NCBI GenBank assembly: GCA_965277695.1
Contig: CBDIDQ010000147.1
Location: 7,167 to 71,166, forward strand
Length of the DNA: 64,000 nucleotides
Direction: 5' to 3'
Source: JABSOG01 sp965277695
Lineage (GTDB): Bacteria; Pseudomonadota; Gammaproteobacteria; Enterobacterales; Alteromonadaceae
The notes beneath the pieces were generated by a model. It was not told where the DNA came from and did not search any database. It was given only the letters and a program-made list of their open reading frames with translations. Made by a program: the position numbers and the translations under genes. Shown in pieces: positions 46,641 to 54,574 of this stretch. How positions within the stretch are numbered: the stretch's first letter is position 1; the number at the start of each line of letters is the position of its first letter.

Positions 46641-48728
46641 ATGGCTGATTTAGACAAGTACAGAAACATAGGTATTTTTGCCCACGTTGACGCGGGTAAA
46701 ACCACAACGACAGAACGTATTTTGAAACTCACTGGTAAAATCCATAAAACTGGTGAAGTACATGACGGTGCTGCAACAACAGACTTCATGGAACAAGAGC
46801 AAGAGCGTGGTATTACTATCCAGTCTGCTGCGACAACTTGTTTCTGGAAAGACCATCGCATGAACATCATTGATACTCCTGGTCACGTTGACTTCACTGT
46901 TGAAGTATATCGTTCACTGAAAGTACTTGATGGTGGTGTAGGTGTATTTTGTGGTTCTGGTGGTGTTGAGCCACAATCAGAAACTAACTGGCGTTATGCT
47001 AATGACTCAGAAGTTGCTCGTATTATCTTCGTCAACAAGTTGGACCGTATCGGTGCTGACTTCTTGCGTGTTGTTGGCCAAGTAGAAAACGTATTGGGTG
47101 CTAACCCAATGGTTATGGTTTTGCCAATCGGCACCGAAGAAAACTTCGTTGGTTTGGTTGACTTGTTATCACGTACTGCTTACGTATGGGATGAAACTGG
47201 CTTACCAGAAAACTTCGAAATCGTTGATATTCCAGCAGACATGGTTGACCAAGTTGAAGAATATCGCGAAAAATTGATTGAAATGGCCGTTGAACAAGAC
47301 GACGACCTGATGGAAGCTTACCTTGACGGCACTGAGCCTGAAATGGCCGATATCAAGCGTTGTATCCGTAAAGGTACTCGCACCATGGACTTCTTCCCCA
47401 CTTACTGTGGTTCAGCGTTTAAAAACAAAGGTGTTCAGTTGGTTCTTGACGCTGTTGTTGATTACTTGCCAAGCCCGACTGAGGTTGATCCTCAGCCATT
47501 GACGGATGACGAAGGTGAAGATACTGGCGAAGTTGCATTGGTTTCTGTTGATGAACCATTCCGTGCATTGGCCTTTAAAATCATGGATGACCGCTTCGGT
47601 GCATTAACCTTTATCCGTGTTTACTCGGGTGTGTTGAACAAAGGTCAAACAGTATTGAACACATTCACGGGTAAAACTGAACGTGTTGGCCGCATGGTTG
47701 AAATGCACGCAGATGACCGTAACGAAATTGATTCAGCACAAGCCGGTGATATCATCGCGGTTGTTGGTATGAAGAACGTTCAGACAGGTCACACCTTGTG
47801 CGACCCTAAATTCCCGGCCACACTTGAGCCAATGATCTTCCCAGAACCAGTTATCTCAATTGCTGTTGCGCCTAAAGATAAAGGTGGTTCAGAGAAAATG
47901 GGTATCGCTATCGGTAAGATGATTGCTGAAGATCCATCTTTCCGCGTAGAGTCTGACGAAGAAACTGGCGAAACTATCCTTAAAGGTATGGGTGAGCTTC
48001 ACCTTGACATCAAAGTTGATATCTTGCGTCGTACATACGGTGTTGAATTAACTGTTGGTGCACCTCAGGTGGCTTACCGTGAAACTATCACTCAAGAAGT
48101 TGAAGATAGCTACACTCACAAGAAACAGTCTGGTGGTTCTGGTCAGTTCGGTAAAATTGATTACCGTGTTAAACCTGGTGAGCCGGGTACTGGTTTTGTC
48201 TTCAACTCGAAAGTGGTTGGTGGTAATGTACCTAAAGAATTCTGGCCTGCGGTAGAAAAAGGCTTTAGAGGCATGATGGGTGAAGGCGTTCTTGCTGGAT
48301 TCCCAGTACTTGACGTTGAAGTAGAATTGTATGATGGTTCTTTCCACGCGGTCGATTCATCAGCAGTGGCTTTTGAAATCGCAGCAAAAGGCGCTTTCCG
48401 TCAGTCAATTCCAAAAGCGGGTCCTCAGTTAATTGAACCTATTATGCACGTTGACGTATTTACCCCTGAAGATCACGTTGGTGATGTTATTGGTGATTTG
48501 AATCGTCGTCGTGGCATGATCAAAGATCAGGTTGCTGGTGCATCAGGCGTACGTATCAAAGGTGACGTACCATTGTCAGAAATGTTCGGTTACATCGGTA
48601 GCCTACGTACAATGACATCAGGTCGTGGTCAGTTCTCTATGGAGTTCTCACACTACATGCCTTGTCCAAATACGGTATCAATAGAAGTTATCGAAGCAGA
48701 AAAGAAAAAGAAAGCTGAGAAAAAATAA
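46641..48728 (+). CDS. Second elongation factor G paralogue
   Basis: 695 aa from the ATG at 46641 (MADLDKYRNIGIFAHVDAGK). All G motifs are intact: AHVDAGKTTTTERIL, QEQERGITIQSAATTCFW, DTPGHVDF and NKLDRIGAD. Domain IV reads KQSGGSGQFGKIDYRVKPGEPGTGFVFNS, where the other copy has GGRGQYGHVWVKLEP, so the two are old paralogues, not a recent duplication. Similar second EF-G genes occur in Pseudomonas, Shewanella and Vibrio; a split of translocation and recycling, or stress use, is possible. It has its own terminator and is outside the str operon, about 8 kb away. Confidence 0.95.
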   Translation: MADLDKYRNIGIFAHVDAGKTTTTERILKLTGKIHKTGEVHDGAATTDFMEQEQERGITIQSAATTCFWKDHRMNIIDTPGHVDFTVEVYRSLKVLDGGVGVFCGSGGVEPQSETNWRYANDSEVARIIFVNKLDRIGADFLRVVGQVENVLGANPMVMVLPIGTEENFVGLVDLLSRTAYVWDETGLPENFEIVDIPADMVDQVEEYREKLIEMAVEQDDDLMEAYLDGTEPEMADIKRCIRKGTRTMDFFPTYCGSAFKNKGVQLVLDAVVDYLPSPTEVDPQPLTDDEGEDTGEVALVSVDEPFRALAFKIMDDRFGALTFIRVYSGVLNKGQTVLNTFTGKTERVGRMVEMHADDRNEIDSAQAGDIIAVVGMKNVQTGHTLCDPKFPATLEPMIFPEPVISIAVAPKDKGGSEKMGIAIGKMIAEDPSFRVESDEETGETILKGMGELHLDIKVDILRRTYGVELTVGAPQVAYRETITQEVEDSYTHKKQSGGSGQFGKIDYRVKPGEPGTGFVFNSKVVGGNVPKEFWPAVEKGFRGMMGEGVLAGFPVLDVEVELYDGSFHAVDSSAVAFEIAAKGAFRQSIPKAGPQLIEPIMHVDVFTPEDHVGDVIGDLNRRRGMIKDQVAGASGVRIKGDVPLSEMFGYIGSLRTMTSGRGQFSMEFSHYMPCPNTVSIEVIEAEKKKKAEKK

Positions 48729-48750
48729 GTTTTTTTAAGCTGACTTTATA

Positions 48751-48782
48751 AAGAGCCCGATGACAGTTGTCATCGGGCTCTT
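48751..48782 (+). terminator. Terminator after the second EF-G gene
   Basis: AAGAGCCCGATGACA, GT, TGTCATCGGGCTCTT: 15-bp perfect arms followed by CTGATC. The stem itself supplies flanking A and T runs. Confidence 0.85.
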
Positions 48783-49173
48783 CTGATCTGGGCTAGGGTA
48801 AAGCGTCATTATCCTACCAACGACTCAATCATTTTGGCTAAAGCGGGCGTTGCTGACAATTTGTGCTATCTTGATAATTAACCTGCCGTTATTTCCTCCT
48901 ATTCGCGCTAGCCTTAAAAAACTAATATTAAATTGAACTTTTTTCCTTTTGCATTGTCGTGCAAGCCCGCGTATAGCTTGGTTTTGCGGGGAATTAGCGC
49001 ATTTGGTTGAGCGATTTTTTTTTACCCTTGTCTAAAATACATCAGTGTACTCAATGGCTTACGCCTGTTTTCAGGCAAAAAAATAATGTAAAATTATTTT
49101 GAAATATGCTGTGTTTAGTGAAAAAACTGGTCTATTCTTAATGAAACTTATCCTCCTGTCCTAAGGAATAATA
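48783..49173. other. 391-bp region upstream of the porin gene
   Basis: No gene. A small hairpin GCCTG, TTTT, CAGGC followed by AAAAAAA lies at 49063-49083. The last 40 bp carry a CTAAGGA ribosome binding site. Probably the porin promoter region; no clear -35/-10 pair stands out. Confidence 0.4.
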
Positions 49174-50436
49174 ATGCAAGCAACAATTGTTACATCAGAA
49201 AAAGTATCAAAAATCGCATCAAAAAAGGCCCAGTTAGGCAAAACGGCCGTGGTATTGTTGTCAGCGCTAGGTGTTATGTCTTCATCGGCACAAGCTGATA
49301 TAACAGAGACTATTGCCAAGGGTGTTAAAGAAGGCAAAACGACGCTTAACTTGCGTTATCGCTATGAAAACGTCGATCAAGATAATATTCAAAAAACCGC
49401 TAATTCTTCTACCTTGAAAACTCGGCTGACTTGGCAAAGTGGCAAGATGGGTTATATTAACGTCAAACTTGAAGCTGACAACGTAACCGCTTTGGGCAAT
49501 GACAGTTATAACAGTACAGAAAATGGCAAGAGTCAGTATCCGGTAGTGGCTGATCCGGAAGATACTGATGTCAATCAGGCGTATCTGCAATACAAAAACG
49601 AAAACTTCAAATTTACCGCAGGTCGTCAACGCATCGTGCATAATGACCAGCGTTTTATCGGTGGTGTGGCATGGCGTCAAAACGAACAGACTTATGATGG
49701 TTACCGAGCGCAGTTTAAAGTCAACAAAGACTTGTCGCTGGATTATACCTATGTGCATAACGTCAACCGAATTTTTGGACCTGATGGTCGAGTCGGTGGT
49801 CCAGCTCCAGATTTGAAGGGTAACATTCACATGTTCAACGCCAAATATGCGGTTAATAAAGCGCATAAGCTGGCACTCTTTGGTTACTCAATGGACTTTG
49901 ATACCGCCCATGGTGCATCAAACGACACCATTGGTATTCGTTACACCGGCAAGTTCGATAATATTGGGGTGATTGCCAGTTATGCCAATCAAACTGACGG
50001 TGGCGACCACCCGGTCGATTTCAACACTAACTACTTGAACCTTGAGGTGAATGCCAAAATCTCTAAATTCAACCTAGGTATTGGTTATGAGCAGCTTGAT
50101 GCCGACAATGGAGTGGGTTTTATGACGCCGCTGGCGACATTGCACAAATTCCAAGGTTTTGCTGATCAATTCCTCGGCACACCTGGTTCGGGCATGGAAG
50201 ATCTTTATTTCAAATTTGCCACAAAAATTGGTCCTATCGGCTTTAAAGCGATTTGGCATGACCTATCAGCGTCTGAGGGCAGTGCAGACTACGGTGATGA
50301 AATCGATTTGATTGCCTCATACAAAGTCAACAAACGGGTGACCACCTTATTGAAGTACTCAGATTTCAGTGCTGATAATGGCAGTGGCAAAGTTGATGTA
50401 CAAAAATTGTGGTTTATGGTTAACGCCAAATTCTGA
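49174..50436 (+). CDS. Outer-membrane beta-barrel porin, alginate-export/OprD-like
   Basis: 420 aa. A longish signal region (hydrophobic TAVVLLSALGVMSSSAQA, cleavage near residue 41) precedes a barrel of alternating strands (TLNLRYRYENVDQDN, INVKLEADNVTAL, AYLQYKNENFKFTAGRQRI) ending in the expected C-terminal Phe (LWFMVNAKF). The GRQRIVHNDQRFIGGVAWRQNEQTYDG block is typical of this porin-like family. It should form a channel for small solutes; the substrate cannot be read from sequence. Monocistronic with a strong terminator. Position just before the molybdenum genes is probably coincidental. Confidence 0.8.
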   Translation: MQATIVTSEKVSKIASKKAQLGKTAVVLLSALGVMSSSAQADITETIAKGVKEGKTTLNLRYRYENVDQDNIQKTANSSTLKTRLTWQSGKMGYINVKLEADNVTALGNDSYNSTENGKSQYPVVADPEDTDVNQAYLQYKNENFKFTAGRQRIVHNDQRFIGGVAWRQNEQTYDGYRAQFKVNKDLSLDYTYVHNVNRIFGPDGRVGGPAPDLKGNIHMFNAKYAVNKAHKLALFGYSMDFDTAHGASNDTIGIRYTGKFDNIGVIASYANQTDGGDHPVDFNTNYLNLEVNAKISKFNLGIGYEQLDADNGVGFMTPLATLHKFQGFADQFLGTPGSGMEDLYFKFATKIGPIGFKAIWHDLSASEGSADYGDEIDLIASYKVNKRVTTLLKYSDFSADNGSGKVDVQKLWFMVNAKF

Positions 50437-50463
50437 TAATTAACAATTAAGAGCAAAACAAAA

Positions 50464-50497
50464 ACGTCTTACCTTTGCGGGTAAGGCGTTTTTTTTG
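50464..50497 (+). terminator. Rho-independent terminator after the porin gene
   Basis: ACGTCTTACC, loop TTTGCG, GGTAAGGCGT (one mismatch-tolerant pair), then a run of eight T. Confidence 0.85.
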
Positions 50498-50523
50498 GTT
50501 TCGATTAAATAAACTCATCAAAA

Positions 50524-50546
50524 ACGCGAATGAATTCGCGTCTACG
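50524..50546 (-). repeat. GTAG-footed palindrome, first of an inverted pair
   Basis: Minus strand: CGTAG, arm ACGCGAA, loop TTCA, arm TTCGCGT. Its loop is the only TTCA in the family here. Confidence 0.75.
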
Positions 50547-50564
50547 ATCCTGCATTCGCTCTGC

Positions 50565-50587
50565 CGTAGACGAGGTTTTAACCTCGT
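50565..50587 (+). repeat. GTAG-footed palindrome, second of an inverted pair
   Basis: Plus strand: CGTAG, arm ACGAGGT, loop TTTA, arm ACCTCGT. With 50524-50546 it forms a head-to-head pair 18 bp apart, the arrangement of a bacterial interspersed mosaic element. Confidence 0.75.
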
Positions 50588-50708
50588 GAATGTTGAGAAT
50601 AATTGTTAACTTAATTTGTACTATATGACCCGAGTCGGTTTTTAGATCAGGCTAATACTATCGGGTGATATCATAATTAAAGTAATTGCTTTACAATAAC
50701 GTCGAACT

Positions 50709-50862
50709 GAAACTCCGAGCGTTAATTTTCTAAACTTTTGGCTTCTCATCCAGCTTCTCTGATAAAGAGGGGCGAAGCAGTAAAAGCAAGATGTTTTCGC
50801 CGTGGCATACTGCCACCAGGGTTGATGGAGAAATCCTACAGCCTCCCGTATTTGGAAAGGTG
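50709..50862 (+). ncRNA. Molybdenum cofactor (Moco) riboswitch upstream of moaA
   Basis: The leader contains CTCCGAGC near its 5' end, a GTGGCAtacTGCCAC hairpin, GGGTTGATGGAGAAATCC, and the block AGCCTCCCGTATTTGGAAAG leading into the ribosome binding site. This order and 3' block match the Moco-binding leader I know before E. coli moaA. It should reduce moaA expression when cofactor is plentiful. The 5' boundary is approximate. Confidence 0.75.
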
Positions 50863-50871
50863 TTAAAAATT

Positions 50872-51843
50872 ATGTTAGAAGATACTTTCGGCAGACGCTT
50901 CCGATATTTGCGTCTGTCCATCACTGATGTGTGCAACTTTCGTTGCGTTTACTGCTTACCTGATGGTTACACTTGTGAAGAGCCCAGAGATTTTCTCCGG
51001 GTTGATGAAGTGACACGTCTGGTTAAGACTTTTGCCGAGCTGGGCACCACTAAAATCCGTCTGACTGGCGGTGAACCTTCATTACGTAAAGAACTGCCAG
51101 AGATGATCCGGGTGTGTAAACAAACCCCGGGTATCGAGAGCGTGGCGGTGACCACCAATGGTTATAAACTGACGACGCAAATTAAAGATTGGGTTGATGC
51201 GGGTCTTGATGCGCTTAATATCAGTATGGACAGTTTAGATCCCCGGATGTTTCAAAGCCTGACCGGGCATGACAAGTTTGAAGAGATCATGACCGGTATT
51301 GATATGGCCTTTGCATTGGGATTAAAAACCATCAAAATCAATGCAGTATTGTTGCGACAGCACAATGCCCATGAATTTCAATCTTTTCTTGATTGGGTTA
51401 AAGACAAGCCTATCACCTTGCGTTTTATCGAATTGATGAAAACCGGTGATAGTCCTAAATTCTTTGAAGATAACCATGTTTCTGGTGCTTTATTGAAAGA
51501 AAAAATCCTCGCACAGGGTTGGCAACGGATCATCCGTTCAAAAGATGCCGGTCCCGCGCAAGAATTCCAACATCCGGATCATCAGGGCCGCATCGGTCTT
51601 ATCATGCCATACAGCAAAGATTTCTGTAGCACCTGTAATCGTCTGCGAATTTCAGCCCGAGGTAAACTGCATCTATGTCTGTTTTCTGAATATGGTTTGG
51701 ACTTACGCGAGTTTTTACAAGAGGACGATTCAGATGCATTAGCCAATCAAATCCGCCACTTGCTGCAAGATAAAGAAGCAACGCATTATCTGCATGATGG
51801 GTTGACGGGTGGTACGAAACATCTTGCTATGTTAGGTGGATGA
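50872..51843 (+). CDS. moaA: GTP 3',8-cyclase MoaA
   Basis: 323 aa from the ATG at 50872 (MLEDTFGRRFRYLRLSITDVC); an earlier in-frame ATG at 50791 lies inside the riboswitch. The radical-SAM cluster motif is CNFRCVYC (Cys21, 25, 28). The second iron-sulfur cluster cysteines are in FCSTCNRLRISARGKLHLCLF, and the C-terminal Gly-Gly is present (LAMLGG). It makes the cyclic pterin precursor's intermediate from GTP, the first step of molybdopterin synthesis. First gene of the molybdenum block, under riboswitch control. Confidence 0.96.
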   Translation: MLEDTFGRRFRYLRLSITDVCNFRCVYCLPDGYTCEEPRDFLRVDEVTRLVKTFAELGTTKIRLTGGEPSLRKELPEMIRVCKQTPGIESVAVTTNGYKLTTQIKDWVDAGLDALNISMDSLDPRMFQSLTGHDKFEEIMTGIDMAFALGLKTIKINAVLLRQHNAHEFQSFLDWVKDKPITLRFIELMKTGDSPKFFEDNHVSGALLKEKILAQGWQRIIRSKDAGPAQEFQHPDHQGRIGLIMPYSKDFCSTCNRLRISARGKLHLCLFSEYGLDLREFLQEDDSDALANQIRHLLQDKEATHYLHDGLTGGTKHLAMLGG

Positions 51844-51888
51844 AGAGGCTTCGCGAAATTAATAATGAATAATTGTAACTATTCAGCT

Positions 51889-52042
51889 TGTGGATAACTT
51901 GTAGGAGCGGCAGCAGCGAAGCGTCCCTGCCGCGATTGGAATTGTGCAAAACCCCTGAAATGGCTTCGCCATTTATCGTAGCGAGACGCAACTCCTACCT
52001 TGTTGAGTGCAAAAAACAAACAGCAAAGTAGATTTATCCACA
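51889..52042. repeat. Nested inverted repeat with two consensus DnaA boxes and GTAG-footed hairpins
   Basis: GTAGGAG (51901-51907) and CTCCTAC (51992-51998) are inverted ends. Inside the left end GCGGCAG ... CTGCCGC forms a hairpin with a GTAG foot. Outside lie TGTGGATAA (51889-51897) and TTATCCACA (52034-52042), both perfect DnaA-box nonamers in opposite orientation. Beyond these ATTCAGC and GCTGAAT pair as well. The 310-bp gap between moaA and mobA holds nothing else. Confidence 0.6.
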
Positions 52043-52153
52043 AATTATCAAATACGCTGAATAATTAACAATTAAAAGTTTGCATACTGGCGAGTAGGAT
52101 TATTTGATGAATTATTATCTTACAATCCCTATATCAGGTTAAAAAATTTAATC

Positions 52154-52729
52154 ATGAACACTGCACACAACAAATCTACCTGCCCACCCACCGGCGTGAT
52201 CCTCGCTGGTGGTTTATCAAGCCGCATGGGCACTGATAAAGCCGAACTAAAACGCAATGGCATTACTATGCTTGAGCATTGTCAAAAACTGCTTGAGCAA
52301 GCGGGTATTGCACAAACCTTGATCAGCCGCAATAACGGTGAAGGTATCGCTGATATTATTGAGCGCAGTGGGCCATTGGGTGGCATTTATTCGGTGATCA
52401 AAACACTTCAGGCAAAAGCGGTATTAATTCTTCCTGTTGATATGCCGTTGTTACAGGCACAAGATTTGGCTATTTTGATTGAGGCTGGGCAACAGCAAAA
52501 TCGTCCAGTATGTTTTGAAGACTGTTATTTACCGCTGTATATGCCGCTTAATGAAGCGGTTGTTGCTTATTTGCATCAGCAACTGTACAACGAGGGTGAT
52601 CGGTCGGTTAAAGCTTTTATTAAACACTTTTCAGGATTGCAAATTGAGGTTGGACAAAGTGACAGCTTGATAAACTCTCGCCTGATAAACACCAATACGC
52701 CACAACAGTGGCAACAAACCATTATTTAA
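52154..52729 (+). CDS. mobA: Molybdenum cofactor guanylyltransferase MobA
   Basis: 191 aa. The GTP-binding GVILAGGLSSRMGTDKAEL loop, GPLGGIYSVI and the LPVDMPLL motif are all present. It attaches GMP to Mo-molybdopterin to make the bis-MGD cofactor of the DMSO-reductase family, so the cell should own enzymes of that class. It lies between moaA and moaB after a repeat-filled gap and is likely to have its own promoter. Confidence 0.95.
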   Translation: MNTAHNKSTCPPTGVILAGGLSSRMGTDKAELKRNGITMLEHCQKLLEQAGIAQTLISRNNGEGIADIIERSGPLGGIYSVIKTLQAKAVLILPVDMPLLQAQDLAILIEAGQQQNRPVCFEDCYLPLYMPLNEAVVAYLHQQLYNEGDRSVKAFIKHFSGLQIEVGQSDSLINSRLINTNTPQQWQQTII

Positions 52730-52760
52730 TAGACAACATCATATAAAACACGAGGGTAAC

Positions 52761-53321
52761 ATGGGAAGCAAAGCCGTAGTTGAATTTCAACCTTTAAACA
52801 TCGCCGTATTGACGGTATCTGATACTCGTGATGAGTCGACGGATACTTCAGGTCATAAACTGGTTGATGGTTTAAAAACTGCTGGTCATACATTGAGCGA
52901 TAAAAAAATCGTCATTGATGATATATACAAAATCAGAGCCACTGTGGCGACTTGGGTTGCCTCAGATGATATTCAGGTGATTTTGGTTACAGGTGGTACT
53001 GGGTTTACTAGCCGGGATTCTACCCCAGAGGCATTATTGCCATTAATGGACAAAATGGTTGACGGATTTGGCGAACTATTCCGCCAGATATCCTACGATC
53101 AGATCGGCACCTCAACCATTCAATCTAGAGCCTTTGCCGGCATGTCTAACCGTACTATTATTTTTGGAATGCCCGGTTCAACCAATGCCTGTCAAACGGC
53201 TTGGGATGGGGTGATCAAAGAACAACTAGATGCCAGCCATCGACCTTGTAACTTTGTTGCTCAGCTGAAAAAAGTTGACCTTGAGCAGGCTGACTTAGAA
53301 CAGTGCGGTACACGGGGATAA
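52761..53321 (+). CDS. moaB: Molybdopterin adenylyltransferase-family protein MoaB
   Basis: 186 aa, behind a GAGGG ribosome binding site. MoaB/Mog signatures: NIAVLTVSDTRDESTDTSGHKL, VILVTGGTGFTSRDSTPEAL and IIFGMPGSTNACQTAWDGVI. It adenylates molybdopterin or supports that step; with no mog or moeA in the window, this copy may serve that role. It ends 6 bp before moaC. Confidence 0.94.
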   Translation: MGSKAVVEFQPLNIAVLTVSDTRDESTDTSGHKLVDGLKTAGHTLSDKKIVIDDIYKIRATVATWVASDDIQVILVTGGTGFTSRDSTPEALLPLMDKMVDGFGELFRQISYDQIGTSTIQSRAFAGMSNRTIIFGMPGSTNACQTAWDGVIKEQLDASHRPCNFVAQLKKVDLEQADLEQCGTRG

Positions 53322-53327
53322 GCAAGC

Positions 53328-53804
53328 ATGAATGATTTAACCCACCTAAATGCCAAAGGTGAAGCCAATATGGTTGATGTCACTGAAAAAGCAGTGACTT
53401 CACGTCAGGCATTAGCTGAGGCATTTATTCAGATGTCGCCAGAGACTCTGCAAAAAGTTATCGATGGCAAACATGCCAAAGGTGATGTGTTGGCTGTTGC
53501 TCGTATCGCCGGTATTCAGGCAGCGAAAAAGTGCAGTGACTTAATTCCTTTGTGTCATCCGTTGATGTTGACTAAAGTTAATATCGAGTTTGAAGCCGAG
53601 CCGGACAATAACCGTATTCGCATCATTGCCTTGTGTAAACTAGCCGGTCAAACCGGGGTTGAAATGGAAGCCTTAACAGCCGCTTCTGTTGCCGCTTTAA
53701 CTTTGTTTGACATGTGTAAAGCCGTGGACAAAGCGATGGTGATCGGCGGGATTAAAGTGTTGGAAAAACAAGGTGGCAAAAGCGGCGATTGGACACGCAG
53801 TTAA
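53328..53804 (+). CDS. moaC: Cyclic pyranopterin monophosphate synthase MoaC
   Basis: 158 aa. LTHLNAKGEANMVDVTEKAVTSRQALAEA, then DLIPLCHPLMLTKVNIEFE with the conserved Cys-His, VEMEALTAASVAALTLFDMCKAVDK, and the closing GGKSGDW. It converts the MoaA product into cPMP. Translationally close to moaB (6 bp). Confidence 0.97.
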   Translation: MNDLTHLNAKGEANMVDVTEKAVTSRQALAEAFIQMSPETLQKVIDGKHAKGDVLAVARIAGIQAAKKCSDLIPLCHPLMLTKVNIEFEAEPDNNRIRIIALCKLAGQTGVEMEALTAASVAALTLFDMCKAVDKAMVIGGIKVLEKQGGKSGDWTRS

Positions 53805-53809
53805 TAAGC

Positions 53810-53832
53810 CGTAGACGCGAATTTATTCGCGT
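53810..53832 (+). repeat. GTAG-footed palindrome inside the mo operon
   Basis: CGTAG, arm ACGCGAA, loop TTTA, arm TTCGCGT, between moaC and moaD. As RNA this hairpin sits in the operon mRNA and could affect stability or expression of the downstream genes. Confidence 0.75.
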
Positions 53833-53877
53833 GTTATCAGGCGATTAAAGGCAATCTTATTTAATTGGAGCAGCAGC

Positions 53878-54126
53878 ATGATCAGCGTATTATTTTTCGC
53901 TCATTTAAAAGAAACATTAGACTGCGACAAACTGCAAGTCGATGCAGGCGAAGCGAGTAACATCGCCCAGTTACGTCAAATCTTGAGTCACAAGGGCCAA
54001 GATTGGGCGGATAACCTCGCAGCGGGTTCGACTTTGGTGGCAGTTAACCAAGCGATGGCGAATGAAGAAACGGCCATTAAATCGGGTGACGAAGTGGCGT
54101 TTTTCCCACCAGTTACAGGAGGTTAG
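53878..54126 (+). CDS. moaD: Molybdopterin synthase small subunit MoaD
   Basis: 82 aa ubiquitin-like protein. Starts MISVLFFAHLKETLDCDKLQVD, contains GDEVAFFPPVTGG, and ends in the Gly-Gly that is adenylated and thiocarboxylated. It donates sulfur with MoaE. Its stop is 4 bp before the moaE ATG. Confidence 0.96.
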   Translation: MISVLFFAHLKETLDCDKLQVDAGEASNIAQLRQILSHKGQDWADNLAAGSTLVAVNQAMANEETAIKSGDEVAFFPPVTGG

Positions 54127-54130
54127 GGCG

Positions 54131-54574
54131 ATGATATCCGTACAGACTGAGGATTTCAGTTTAAATGATGAATATCAGGCATTGATTGCTGACAATATCA
54201 AAGATGGTGCGGTGGTCACTTTTGTGGGTTTGGTTCGTGATTTTAATGATGGTAACGACGTTAATGGACTGTTTTTAGAGCATTACCCCGGCATGACTGA
54301 AAAATGTCTAACCGACATTTGCCAACAGGCGAATGAGCGTTGGGCATTGGGTCGTATTCGGGTGATCCACCGTATTGGTCAACTGGATTTAGGCTCGCAA
54401 ATCGTTTTTGTTGGTGTCACTAGTCAACATCGCCAATCGGCGTTTGAAGCGTGTGAATTCATTATGGATTATCTTAAAACCCAAGCGCCATTTTGGAAGA
54501 AAGAAACCACCACTAAAGGTCAACATTGGGTTGAAGCCAAACAATCCGATCAAAATAGGGCAGACAAATGGTAA
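54131..54574 (+). CDS. moaE: Molybdopterin synthase catalytic subunit MoaE
   Basis: 147 aa from the ATG at 54131 (MISVQTEDFSLNDEYQALIA); the frame opens earlier within moaD. Signatures: GAVVTFVGLVRDFNDG, LEHYPGMTEK, IRVIHRIGQLDLGSQIVFVGVTSQHR and APFWKKETT with the catalytic Lys. It joins MoaD to convert cPMP to molybdopterin. The last codons overlap the modA start by 7 bp, coupling synthesis to uptake. Confidence 0.96.
   Translation: MISVQTEDFSLNDEYQALIADNIKDGAVVTFVGLVRDFNDGNDVNGLFLEHYPGMTEKCLTDICQQANERWALGRIRVIHRIGQLDLGSQIVFVGVTSQHRQSAFEACEFIMDYLKTQAPFWKKETTTKGQHWVEAKQSDQNRADKW

Noticed and set aside
54062..54130. Earlier start for moaE inside moaD
   Set aside because: The added residues come from another frame of moaD; the ATG at 54131 fits the family start and spacing.
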